From Porodaedalea pini (Eukaryota > Basidiomycota > Agaricomycetes > Hymenochaetales > Hymenochaetaceae), in assembly GCA_002794775.1 (NCBI GenBank), contig NBAY01000100.1, positions 1 through 64,000 of the forward strand: a stretch of DNA of 64,000 nt. The letters run 5' to 3'. Below the pieces are notes generated by a model, which saw only the letters and a program-made list of their open reading frames with translations, did not search any database and had not been told where the DNA came from. The position numbers and the translations under genes are program-made. Below, one piece after another: positions 54,901-64,000 of this stretch; the first letter of the stretch is position 1; each line of letters starts with the position of its first letter.

Positions 54901-55879
54901 TATCGTCCAGGCAAGAGACTCACTCACAGGCTACCCAGAATTCTGACTCTTACGCGCTGACAACTCGAGATCAATTGCCAACTTCATCTTCCAGGACATC
55001 ATATGTTGATGGGGTTATGTACACGAGATCATTTCAGACAATGGTCCATCATTTGATGGCAAAGTAATCAGGATGTTGGCAAGATACAGAGTCCACAATA
55101 TCTGAATCTCCCCCTATAACTCAAGAGTGAATGGAATTGTAGAGCAGCACCACAGGGACCTTAGGGAAACACTGATGAAACTTGCCGGGAATGACGAAAC
55201 TCGATGGTCACAACACACATACCATGCCATATGGGCAGAGAGGATCACAATGCAAAAAGCAACAGGATATTTGCCATACTACATAGTCCATGGAGTCCAG
55301 CCGATCCTTCCATTCGACTTGGCCGAACAAATGTACATGTCACCAGTATATACATCGAAGGTATCCCAGTCAGAACTACTCGCAGCATGAGCAAGGGTAC
55401 TCCAGCATTGACCAGAAGACTTGAAACAAGTACACTCAGCAGTCATGCGTGCTTGCTTCAAATCAATCCAGCAATTTGAGAAACACTACCAAAACATGAT
55501 CTGAGACTACAACTTTGGCCCCAGAGCCCTGGTTCTGGTTCGAAACTCACAAATTGACACAGAACTAAGCTGGAAGGCCAAACCCAAATACCTCGGACTG
55601 ATGGTAGTTGTTTGCTGAACAACTGGAGGATCATACATTCTTGCAGAACTCACAGGCGCAGTCTCAGCACTATGATATGCAGCCTTCAGAGTTATCCCAT
55701 ACCACCCCCGAGCAAACATATCGACCCCAGTCATCCAGATAGTGGAGCAAACCAACTCAGAACTCGACGATCTTGCCAACAAACATTCAAAAATTGAAGG
55801 GGAGGAGCTCAGTGCCGAGGATCAGCCACAACCAACAGAAATCCTTGACACCAACTCTGGAACTGAATCTGAATCATGA
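51943..55879 (+). pseudogene. pol: Gypsy-3 pol (protease, RT, RNase H, integrase)
   Basis: The aspartic protease motif GLLDTGASFIGLS lies near 51985. A YIDDVP RT motif is near 53440. The RNase H/thumb region (LRTAGVLRHFINDFARLAYDLNRL) lies at 53750-53825 and RNase H at 53990-54310 (REQNYSQPKVELFSLMRAL). The integrase zinc domain (GHKGFF...CHLCQT) is at 54670-54790. Core residues are the Asp in VHIDVMLMPKSGG and in ISDNGPSFDG, with Glu in NGIVEQHHRDLRE. At least fifteen in-frame TGA codons and a shortened RT N-terminus make it nonfunctional. No chromodomain is present. Confidence 0.85.
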
Positions 55880-56096
55880 TACCCCTTATTCTCTTTGATA
55901 TTCATTCTCATTCTGTTTCCTTTTACACAACAAACCCCCACTCTCAAACTTCGAAACTGTGAAATCCACAAAAAACAGTACCCTACCGAGCCTGGAAGGA
56001 AAAGCCAAGTCTTATACTTCTGTCGTAAAGCACAGTGTAATGCGGTACCAACCATAGACTAAATTCCCTTAATAAATAACAAACAGCAAAACTACC
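55880..56096. other. Gypsy-3 3' untranslated region
   Basis: Noncoding sequence after the pol stop, between pol and the antisense frame. I see nothing recognisable. Confidence 0.4.
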
Positions 56097-56388
56097 CTAT
56101 TTTCTACCCTTCCCTTTTCCCTTCTTCTTCTTCTCCTTTTCTTCCTTCTCCTCCTGTTCTTGAATGGTCTGATAGTTAATGAAAGACTCCTTGTCAAGGA
56201 ATGGCATAGGCGGCATCCAGTCCTCAACCTCCTTGTATTCACCAAGACAACACGTAAGCTCATCAACACGAGCCTCATATGTCTCAAGACGACAATGAAT
56301 GGTGGCCTGGTGCTTGCAAATCGACACACAAGACTCAGCAACATTCCTAGCCAACACCCTGACCAGGACGTCGATGGAAGCTACATCT
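56097..56388 (-). CDS. Antisense frame downstream of gypsy-3 pol, truncated
   Basis: A minus-strand frame reads continuously from the gypsy-4 insertion point (56388) to a stop at 56097. It encodes a helical segment (SICKHQATIHCRLETYEARV), an aromatic stretch (DWMPPMPFLDKESFINYQTI) and a Lys/Glu tail ending in KGKGKGRK. It has no stops, although the sense-strand pol is riddled with TGA. Its 5' part is separated by the gypsy-4 insertion and lies outside the window. It may be an accessory antisense ORF of this lineage or a host gene fragment; the function is unknown. Confidence 0.4.
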
Positions 56389-56832
56389 TGTTAGGCGGGA
56401 GTCCGGGAGACGACTCGGACTGGGCAGGCCTCGGTTGACTGTTGTCTGGGACGTGCTATACTCGAGTGGAGACTCGGGACACGCTGTACTCAGGCTAGGT
56501 CGTCACGGAGGTAAGAGGATTAATACAGTGTACTCTACTACAGGAGGGGGGGGGATGCGGTCTCACCTAGGTCGTCACGGAGGTAAGAGGAAAAGCAGAA
56601 CAGGTGTTCAGATGCGATTCCTCTTCCTTATATACAGTGATCACCTCGTGAGAACCGGTTGCCCAATTGTCTAAGATTACATAAAGGGAGCGGAATGGAA
56701 CGAATGAAGGTCGCGTGAAAGGAGTGTGGGAAATGATTGGAAGGATGATTAAATATAATGAAAAGGAGTGATTAAAAGAAAAGAAATGGTCAAAGGAAAA
56801 TAAAAGAAAAGATGAAGGTTCGAGTCCTAACA
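56389..56832 (-). repeat. Gypsy-4 3' LTR (444 bp)
   Basis: On the minus strand it runs from TGTTAGGACTCGAACC to CCGCCTAACA. It contains the TATATAAGG box, TGTTCTGCTTTT and the duplicated CCTCTTACCTCCGTG repeat with a GTGAGA between. The sequence CATCT adjoins it on the left as the candidate target duplication. Confidence 0.88.
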
Positions 56833-56834
56833 TT

Positions 56835-59800
56835 ACCCCCCCCTCAAGGTTGGGCATCCCGACCAACCAAGATCAAGGTCGTCTGGCTCGGTGTCGACGA
56901 AGTGTGGGCGGAGTCGTTGGCGAGGGATGTCAAGCTTTCAAGGAGCGCCAGGGTGTTTTCGATAGAACTCAGCGATCGCCTCCTTTGCGTTCTCGCCGAA
57001 GTCCATCTCAGGCTGCCAAGTTGGTTCATTGTATCCAACCCACTTGACAAGGTACTGTAGTTTCCCTCGGTGCAGACGCGAGTCTAGAACCTCCTCGATC
57101 TCGTACTCCTCCTCGTTGTCGATGATGTCAGGTGGTGGCGGTGCTGGTTGTCTTTGGCTCTCGAAGGACGGTTCGACGGCAGGTTTTAGCAGGGCCTCGT
57201 TGAAGACCAGGTGGACCTTTTTCCATCGCTTTAGGAGCTTGAGCTTGTACGCACTTGCTCCCACCTTGTCGATAATTTCGAAGGGGCCATACCATTTGTC
57301 AGCGAGTTTCTTTGTAGGCGAATCTGTGCTGATGTTTCGCCCATCAAGGAAAACCTTGTCCCCGGCCTTGTACTCAACCAAAATCCCTGCTGTCCGGTCG
57401 TGGTAGCATTTCATGTCATCCGCCGCCTTGACCAGGTTGTCCTTCGCAACACGATGAGTCTCCTTTATGTGCTTCGCAAATTCTTCTGCCGACATGTTGG
57501 CAGACGAGGTTCGTGTCGTGTCAAAGCTCAAGGGGTGACGTCCTGTGTTCGCGTAGAAAGGGGACATCTTTGTCGCCGAATGTTCGTGGTTATTGTACGC
57601 GAACTCCACGAGGGGGAGCCAGTCCTTCCAGTCCGATTGCCGATGGTTCACGAAGAGCCTAAGATACTGTTCAAGCTCTTGGTTAACGCGTTCCGTCTGA
57701 CCATCTGTCTGTGGGTGGTACGCCGTCGACGGGTTGCCTTCGATGTGTAGGAGTTTGTACAGCTCCTTCATCATCGACGCGTCGAACTGCGTGCCTCGGT
57801 CATGGATGATCTTCTTCGGCAAGCCATGGAGGCGGAAGACGTGGTCGCGGTACAGTTGAGCCATGCCTTCCGCCGACAACCTTGTCATTGTCGGGATCAC
57901 GTGCATCTGTTTTGAGAACCTATCGATGAAAACGCAGATCGCGTTGTGCCCCTTGGAGTCCGGGAGTTCTCCGATGAGGTCGACCGTGACAATTTCCCAT
58001 GGGCCTTCTGGGACAGCATTTGGATGGAGTGGTCTCGACCTCGACGCTCTTAAGGCTTTCGTCCATTGGCAACGGTCGCATCCTCGGACGTATGCTCGGA
58101 CATCAGAGAACATTGATGCCCACCAGAAATCACGATGGACGAGCTCTACTGTCTTTGATGCTCCCGGATGACCGGCCAGGACTGAGTCATGGCATTCTCG
58201 TAACACGGCCTCCTTCATCGTCGACGGAATGTATACCTTGCCTTTCATTCGCCACAACCCATCTACTTCCGTCATGTTTGTCGGCCTCTCCGACTTGTCC
58301 TGTGCCCTCTGTGCTTCACCCACTCGTTCCACCATCTCGTCACGCGATGTCCGCACTACTCCATGGTTCAACCACTTGTCCTTGATGAACATGACGCCGT
58401 CGTTGTCATCCTTGCCCTGATTATACCCCACCATGTGCGATAGTAGGTCGGCCTTGCCCATCATCTTCCCCGATTTGTGTTTGAGATGGAAGTCGAATTC
58501 TTCAAGTTCGGTCCGCCAGCGAGCTTGGCGATAGCTCAGCTTCTGCGCCGACCTGAAGTAGGTAAGGTTGGCATGATCGGACCAGATTTCGATCTTGTGG
58601 CGAGCACCGAGGAGGTATTGTCGCCACTCCTTGAGCGCCGAAATGATTGCGAGCATCTCCTTGTCGTAGATCTCGTAGTTTCGTTCTGCTGGTTCGAGTG
58701 CCTCTGACCTGTAGGCGATCACCCTCCACTTTCCTTCCTGCTTCTGCAACAACACACCACCGAGTGCAAAGTTTGACGAGTCCGCCTCTACGCGGAAAGG
58801 GCCCTCGTCGTTGGCGATGGCTAGGACTGGAGGTGAGCAGAGACGTCGTCTCAGCTCCTCGAACGCTTCCTGCTGTTCGGTCTCCCATACCCAGTCCTTC
58901 TTGCCTGTTAATGACGTCAACGGTTGGACCACCTTGCTGTAGTCCTTAATAAACCGTCTCAGCCAGTTTCCCATGCCAAGGAACTGTTGCAGCTCCTTGA
59001 GGTTTCGTGGGACAGGCCAGTTCGCAATCGCCTCTGTCTTCGCCGGGTCAGCCCTGATCTCGCCATTGCCAATGATGTGACCGAGGTACTTGACGACTTT
59101 GGCATCAAATTCGCACTTCTCCGGCTTCAGGTACAGGCTGTTTTCTCGGAGGATCTGGAGTACGCGCCTCAACGTGTCGATATGCTCCTCAATGGTTTCC
59201 GAGAGGATTAGGATGTCGTCGAGGTATACAATGATCAGGTTAGCGTAGATCAGGTCCTTGAAGATGTGGTTGACAAAAGCCTGGAACGTGGCCGGCGCAT
59301 TGCAAAGGCCAAAGAACATGACCGTCGGTTCGAAGAGGCCCATGTTCGTGTGAAATGCTGCTTTCCATTCGTCGCCCTCGCGGATCCGGATATTGTAGTA
59401 CCCCCAGCGAAGGTCAAGCTTAGTGATGTACTTCGCTTTCTTGACCTTGTCGATGAGTTCGTCGATGAGAGGGAGGGGATACTTGTTCTTGATTGTACCA
59501 TCATTGAGCTTTCGGTAATCCTGGATGGGGCGTAGCGATTTGTCGGCTTTCTTAATGAAGAAGAAAGGCGACGCCATGGGCGATATGGATCGTCGGATGC
59601 GGCCAGACTTCAAGTTCTCGTCGAGGAAGTCCTTGAGTGATTGTTGCTCCGTTGGTGTGAGCGGGTAGATCTTACAGTCGCTCGGTTTGAAGTCGGGCTT
59701 CAAGTCGATGACATGGTCCCAGGGTCGGTGTTCTGGCAGCTTCTCGAAGCCTTTCTCACTGAAAACGTCGGCGTAGTCGTTGAGGTATGCGGGCCAGGAC

Positions 59801-60483
59801 GTCTTGTCCATTCGTGTCTCACTCACCCTCCTCATCTGTTCCACCACCTTCTTTACCTTGCCTAGGTCCTCCACTGGCTCCTTCTCGATTGCACATTCCT
59901 CTGGACAGCGAGTGAATTCGATCAAACCCGTTTTCCAGTCGACCTCAGGGTTATGACGTCGAAGCCAGTCATACCCCAGGAATATGTTTGACGACGCTAG
60001 GGACGTCACCGCAAGGACAATCCTTTCCTTGTGGTGGCCAATCATGAGCTCGACGTCGACATATTCTTCGATCAACCCAGCCTCATTGTGCGTGCCGTCA
60101 GCGTTGAGTACTGCAAGGGGTCTGATGTAACGCTTTGTCTCCAACCCATATCATTCGACGAACCTCACATCGATGCACGATCCTGTACACCCCGAGTCCA
60201 CAAGGGCATGCACGTCTACCTCTCTCACTTCGCCCGCTACGCTGTGTCCGACGTTCAGGAGAAGGTCCAGCTGGCGTCCGCCAGTTCCTCTCACGAACAG
60301 CTGCTCGTACTCCTCATTTTTATTCACACCGGTGGGGACTTCGTAACTGGGAAAACCATTGACGTTGTTGGCATCTACGTATTTTACAGACGGTTGGTTA
60401 TATTTTAGCGAATCCGGATTCGAAGTCCCTTGTTCTTCTCGGTCAGTCGCCCCGATGGCTACGCCTGACCACTCGCAAAATCC
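56835..60483 (-). pseudogene. pol: Gypsy-4 pol polyprotein, near-intact
   Basis: A 1,068-codon open frame (60144-56938) spans the late protease region, RT (VYLDDILIL), RNase H (VEADSSNFALGG), integrase (GHPGASKTVEL, CDRCQ; IDRFSKQMH; IHDRGTQFD; DGQTERVNQE) and a chromodomain (YEIEEVLDSRLHRGKLQYL). Upstream, the protease DSGCTGS motif is intact, but a TGA at 60151-60153 lies where the gypsy-5 copy has an Arg codon. A second TGA at 56938 cuts the last 35 or so residues that the relatives retain. Expression would come by a -1 shift from gag. With two stops it is probably inactive, though only just. Confidence 0.88.
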
Positions 60484-60795
60484 TGCGAGTCGATGACCTC
60501 TTCGTCATTGTCTTCTTCCTTCCCATATTCCTCCACAGTTGACCTTCGAGTGTCTACGACTTCCTCGAATGCCGATTCCTTCATTGCGCCAAGTTCATCG
60601 GCAAGGACGCGATGTTCGCCTGGCGCCATCAGTTCCAGCATGCGCTGGATGATCGGTTTCGCCTGTGGGCACTTGTCCTTAAAGTGGCCCAGCCTGCCAC
60701 AGATCCAGCACGCACATCGTCATTGCACCTCATTCATTGAGACGTCCATTGGTTGACCAGCGCCTCCGAAGGTGATGCCGGTCACATCACGTTTG
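60459..60795 (-). pseudogene. gag: Gypsy-4 gag, C-terminal part
   Basis: It contains the conserved FGGAGQPMDVSMNE segment, the CCHC knuckle CWICGRLGHFKDKC, and the acidic tail ending DSQDFASGQA. A TGA (complement of 60720-60722) replaces an Arg codon before the knuckle. The N-terminal part is separated by gypsy-5. The heptamer GGATTTT (complement of 60477-60483) is in the gag frame. Confidence 0.85.
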
Positions 60796-61209
60796 TGTTA
60801 GAACCTGAACTTTCACCTTTTCCTTTATTTACCCTTTTACCATTTCCTTTATTATATTCGTCCTTTTCATTATATTTATCCATCTTACACAATCATTCCC
60901 ACACTGCCTTCATTCGTTCCATTCCCACTTGTTATGTAATGTTAGGTAATATAGTCTCACGGTCGTCGCTATATAAGGTCTCAGGAATCGCATGAACTCC
61001 TTGTTCTGCTTTTCCTCTTACCTCCACGACGACCTAGGTGAGACTCGTCCCCTTTGTATTAGTTTAAACTTGTATTAATCCTCTTACCTCCACGACGACC
61101 TAGCCTGAGTAAAGCGTGTCCTGAGTCTCCGCTCGAGTATAACACGCCCCAGACGACAGTCAGCCGAGGCCTGCCCGGTCCGAGTTGTCTCCCGGACTCC
61201 CGCCTAACA
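60796..61209 (+). repeat. Gypsy-5 5' LTR (414 bp)
   Basis: TGTTAGAACCTGAAC to GCCTAACA. TATATAAGG lies near 60970 and GTTCTGCTTTT at 61003-61013. Two identical 24-bp CCTCTTACCTCCACG-type repeats are separated by GTGAGA...CTAG. Confidence 0.92.
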
Positions 61210-61210
61210 T

Positions 61211-61221
61211 AAAAGCAGAAC
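61211..61221 (+). promoter_or_regulatory. Gypsy-5 self-primer binding site
   Basis: AAAAGCAGAAC, one base after the LTR, is exactly complementary to GTTCTGCTTTT at 61003-61013, about 30 nt downstream of the TATA box. Confidence 0.75.
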
Positions 61222-61933
61222 CTCACCCAGGCTCATCCCCAGCGTACGTCGTCGCTGTCGACTTGCCTTCACCCAGTCTAGAGGAGCACTCCCCTCGACG
61301 GATTTGACGTGTAAACTCCCTGAACGACAACCCTCAACCCTGCCCGGACGTTTTCGGACGTTCGTGTATTACGTAAACCTACACCCGACATTTCCCGACC
61401 CTGGCTCTTCGATTCTCCCTCTGGTGGAGGAACCATCTGACCTGGACGTGGGTAACACACCATGTACAGTCGTCGACATCGTTGTCGATTGTGATCTCGA
61501 TCGCCTCCTTCCGTTTGGTCATCAAACTCGCTGATGAACCTGTCCTTCATCAGCGTAATGTACATCCGGACAACCAGCCCCTACCTGTTCCCCCCCCGAC
61601 GTAGTCAAGATAGATCTCACCGAGGAACAACAGCGGGCTTTCCCCTCTTCTTCACGCTACGACGCGGAACACCAATCGTACGTAGCAGACGACAGAAACC
61701 ACGTCACTCATAATCTCTGGTGGAGTGACACTAGGCACGCCTGGTACTCGACTGACCCGTCTTCCGGCGAGCGAACTCGTTGGGCGCCTCGACCTCCCCG
61801 TGCACCATCATCACCGACAGTCTCGACATTGTCGGTCGTCCTCCCAAGCGAACCAGGAGGCTATCATACACCCCGTAGAGACTCGTCACCACCGACACCC
61901 CCTGAGCGCCTGACACATACGCCCGTACCAGCG

Positions 61934-63001
61934 ATGACTGAAGGTTTCACTCAAAGGCAGCAACAAGAGATCGCAGCAATTGTAGCTGGCGCCTTCACCC
62001 GAGCAGCAACGAACGCCCCTGCAGCCCAAGCTCCAGCTCCCTTGATTGACGTCGCCTGGCCACGCGAATTCGCTGGCGGTGATGACTACCTCGACTTCAA
62101 GCGCGAAGTCCTACTCTTCGTCTCGGCGAACCCCACGAGGTATCCCTCGTCGTCAAGCAAGATCTATGTCGCCCTCTCTTACCTCAAGGGTGGCAACACG
62201 TCGACGTGGGCGCAAAACTACATCCAGGAATTCACAACGAATGGCGTCGTGGGCTTTACGGACGACTGGACCAAGTTCCAGGAACGACTGGATGCCTCCT
62301 TCGATGATCCAAACAGGAAGGAGAAGGCGCTAAAGAAGTTCCAAGACAAGATCCAGAAGGACCTCTCCGCCGACCAGTTCTTCCAGGACCTCGACGTGAT
62401 CATCAAGGCAGCGGAGCTGAAGGACGAAAGCGTCATTTGTGACCGCCTGCAACGCGCGATGAACATTGAGGTGGTCCGTGGCGTGTTGAGGTCGACGCCC
62501 GTGCCAACAACGTATGAGGCATGGAAAAAGAAGGCCATTGAGATCGATCGGGGCGAACAGCAGATTCGCGCCATCCAACGAGGTCGTACATTGCCGTTCA
62601 TGCCCCATCCGACGCCCCAACAAGGGCCTCCTGCACGCCGACAGGTACCAGCCCCGCACGCCGATAAGCGTGATGCGACGGGCGTCACTTTCGGAGGTGC
62701 CGGCCAACCGATGGACGTCTCGATGAATGAGGCGCAACGAAAGCGCGCATGCTGGATTTGCGGCGGACTGGGACACTTTAAGGACAAATGTCCGCAGGCA
62801 AAGCCGATCATCCAGCGTATGTTGGAGCTGATGGCACCGGGCGAGCGCCGCCTCATCGCTGACGAGCTTGGAGCGATGAAGGAGTCGGCATTCGAGGAAG
62901 TCATGGACACTCGAAGGTCGACGGTGGAGGACTATGTGGAGGAAGAAGACAATGACGAAGAGGTCGTCGACTCGCAGGGTTTTGCGAGTGGTCAGGCGTA
63001 G
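61934..63001 (+). CDS. gag: Gypsy-5 Gag, capsid/nucleocapsid
   Basis: The 355-residue protein runs from ATG 61934 (MTEGFTQRQQQEIAAIVAG). It has a capsid-like domain (DDYLDFKREVLLFVSANP, STWAQNYIQEF) and the linker FGGAGQPMDVSMNEAQ. One zinc knuckle (CWICGGLGHFKDKC) and an acidic tail follow. The same frame is open upstream to about 61590 and its protein sequence is conserved with gypsy-2 (DLTEEQQRA, WWSDTRHAWY) without an ATG, so the true start may be non-AUG or in an upstream exon. Near the end, G-GGT-TTT at 62977-62983 is a canonical -1 slippery heptamer in the gag frame. Confidence 0.88.
   Translation: MTEGFTQRQQQEIAAIVAGAFTRAATNAPAAQAPAPLIDVAWPREFAGGDDYLDFKREVLLFVSANPTRYPSSSSKIYVALSYLKGGNTSTWAQNYIQEFTTNGVVGFTDDWTKFQERLDASFDDPNRKEKALKKFQDKIQKDLSADQFFQDLDVIIKAAELKDESVICDRLQRAMNIEVVRGVLRSTPVPTTYEAWKKKAIEIDRGEQQIRAIQRGRTLPFMPHPTPQQGPPARRQVPAPHADKRDATGVTFGGAGQPMDVSMNEAQRKRACWICGGLGHFKDKCPQAKPIIQRMLELMAPGERRLIADELGAMKESAFEEVMDTRRSTVEDYVEEEDNDEEVVDSQGFASGQA
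62977..62983 (+). promoter_or_regulatory. Candidate -1 frameshift heptamer GGGTTTT (gypsy-5)
   Basis: G-GGT-TTT in the gag frame, followed 15 nt later by the gag TAG. The -1 frame is open through the stop and continues into the protease and RT, which have no ATG start of their own near the junction. Confidence 0.65.
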
Positions 63002-64000
63002 CCATCGGGGCGACTGACCGAGAAGAACAAGGGACTTCGAATCTGGATTTGCTAAAATATAACCAACCATCTGTACAATACATAGATGCAAACGACGTCG
63101 ATGGTTTTCCTGATTATGAAGTCCCCACCGGTGTGAACAAAGATGAAGAGTACAAGCAACTGTTCATGAGAGGAACTGGCAGACGCCAGCTGGACCTTCT
63201 CCTGACCGTCGAGCATGAAATAGCGGGTGAGGCGAGAGAGGTAGATGCGCATGCCCTTGTGGATTCGGGATGCATGGGATCCTGCATCAATGTCAGGTTC
63301 GTCAAGAGGTACAGCTTGGAAACGAAACGCTACATTCGACCCCTCGCGGTGCTCAACGCCGATGGCACACACAATGAGGCCGGATTGATCGAGGAGTACG
63401 TTGACGTCGAGCTCATGATCGGCGGTCACCAGGAGAGGATCGTCCTCGCAGTAACATCCCTAGCGTCGTCAAACATCTTCCTGGGGTACAACTGGCTTCG
63501 ACGTCACAATCCGGAGGTCGACTGGAAAACGGGTTCGATCGAATTCACCCGCTGTCCAGAAGAATGTGTGATCAAGAGGGAGCTGGTGGAGGACCTAGGC
63601 AAGGTGAAGAAGGTGGTGGAACAGATGAGGAGGGTGAGTGAGGTGCGAATGGACAAGGCGTCCTGGCCCGCATACCTCAATGACTACGCCGATGTTTTCA
63701 GCGAAAAAGGTTTCGAGAAGCTGCCGGAACACCGACCCTGGGACCATGTCATAGACTTGAAGCCCGATTTCAAACCGAGCGACTGTAAGATCTACCCCCT
63801 CACGCCAACTGAGCAGCAGTCACTCAAGGACTTCCTTGATGAAAATCTGAAGTCAGGTCGCATTCGACGGTCGATATCGCCCATGGCGTCGCCCTTCTTC
63901 TTCATTAAGAAGGCCGACAAATCGCTACGCCCTATCCAGGATTACCGTAAGCTCAATGATGGTACAATCAAGAACAAGTATCCCCTCCCTCTCATTGACG
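62984..64000 (+). CDS. pol: Gypsy-5 Pol, N-terminal part (partial)
   Basis: The -1 frame relative to gag is open from the slippery site to the window end. It encodes the protease (ALVDSGCMGSCINVRFV), then the linker and the start of RT (EHRPWDHVIDLKPDFKPSD, MASPFFFIKKADKSLRP). No stop is seen in the 1 kb present. The catalytic YxDD and integrase lie beyond the edge. It is nearly collinear with gypsy-4 pol. Confidence 0.88.

Larger units (their letters stand above)
46980..56388 (+). mobile_element. Gypsy-3: decayed Ty3/gypsy element of a second lineage
   Basis: The 5' LTR (TGTAG...CTACA) starts at 46980. Gag, protease, RT, RNase H and integrase regions follow with many TGA stops, then a 3' region with an antisense frame. 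At 56389 it is interrupted by gypsy-4, so its 3' LTR is not in the window. It lacks a chromodomain, has a tRNA-type TGG primer site, and is only distantly related to gypsy-1, -2, -4 and -5. Confidence 0.8.
56389..60795 (-). mobile_element. Gypsy-4: Ty3/gypsy retrotransposon (minus strand), cut by gypsy-5
   Basis: The 3' LTR is at 56389-56832, then pol and the 3' part of gag on the minus strand. At 60795 it is interrupted by gypsy-5. The missing gag N-terminus, leader and 5' LTR should lie beyond gypsy-5 outside the window. It is less decayed than gypsy-2: few stops, long open pol. Confidence 0.9.
60796..64000 (+). mobile_element. Gypsy-5: Ty3/gypsy retrotransposon, continues past the window
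   Basis: The 5' LTR, leader, complete gag and the first 1 kb of pol are in the window, all open. It is inserted in gypsy-4 gag, in opposite orientation. The left-flank candidate target duplication is GTTTG (60791-60795). Confidence 0.92.

Noticed and set aside
42697..55600. UGA recoding or an altered genetic code
   Set aside because: Intact genes here use TGA as a normal stop (the monooxygenase, FunK1 and gypsy-1 gag end in TGA). The in-frame TGAs fall only in repeats and replace CGA codons.
57029..60408. Plus-strand frames across gypsy-4
   Set aside because: They are antisense shadows of the minus-strand pol, which has all the conserved retroelement motifs.

Overview
This is nuclear DNA of a filamentous fungus, almost certainly a mushroom-forming basidiomycete (Agaricomycetes). 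The evidence is short 49-65 bp introns, a FunK1-type protein kinase, DUF6533/DUF6534-type membrane proteins, an HMG-box factor of the fungal mating/pheromone-response type, and chromodomain Ty3/gypsy retrotransposons. I cannot name the species.

Layout. (1) 1-4.55 kb: AT-rich, repeat-laden DNA. It holds the end of a Tc1-like transposon, a decayed HMG-box gene on the minus strand, and two adjacent fold-back repeats. (2) 4.6-21.8 kb: an island of host genes. These are a FunK1 kinase (one 49-bp intron), two unrecognised genes, a class-V aminotransferase / cysteine-desulfurase-like enzyme (five exons, intact), an FAD-dependent aromatic-ring monooxygenase (four exons, intact), a DUF6533 membrane protein plus a DUF6534-like fragment, and two diverged copies of an unrecognised proline-rich gene 7 kb apart. 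(3) 22.1-30.8 kb: one 8.66-kb element bounded by TA dinucleotides. It has 2.2-kb inverted repeats that each contain a whole DD34E transposase gene, and about 4.2 kb of cargo with two divergent multi-exon genes. (4) 30.9-64 kb: a nest of LTR retrotransposons. Gypsy-1 (31218-38153, identical LTRs, intact gag and pol) sits in a solo LTR. Gypsy-2 (39215-46389) is full length but decayed. Gypsy-3 (from 46980) is a different, heavily decayed lineage. Gypsy-4 (minus strand, from 56389) is interrupted by gypsy-5 (from 60796, running off the window). Two 1-kb solo LTRs of another family lie in gypsy-2 gag and in the gypsy-3 5' LTR.

Common mechanisms. Gypsy-1, -2 and -5 each carry an 11-nt sequence just after the 5' LTR that is the exact reverse complement of an 11-nt stretch about 30-36 nt downstream of a TATA box inside the LTR. 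This is the arrangement of Tf1/sushi-type self-priming. The gag ends of gypsy-1, -2, -4 and -5 keep a G-GRT-TTT heptamer in the gag frame. In gypsy-2, -4 and -5 the -1 frame leads into pol; in gypsy-1 a further frame change is needed. Decay is dominated by CGA-to-TGA changes in LTR elements and in the transposon cargo, consistent with CpG methylation and deamination or a RIP-like process.

Exon boundaries are given where reading frame and splice signals agree. All identities are by eye.
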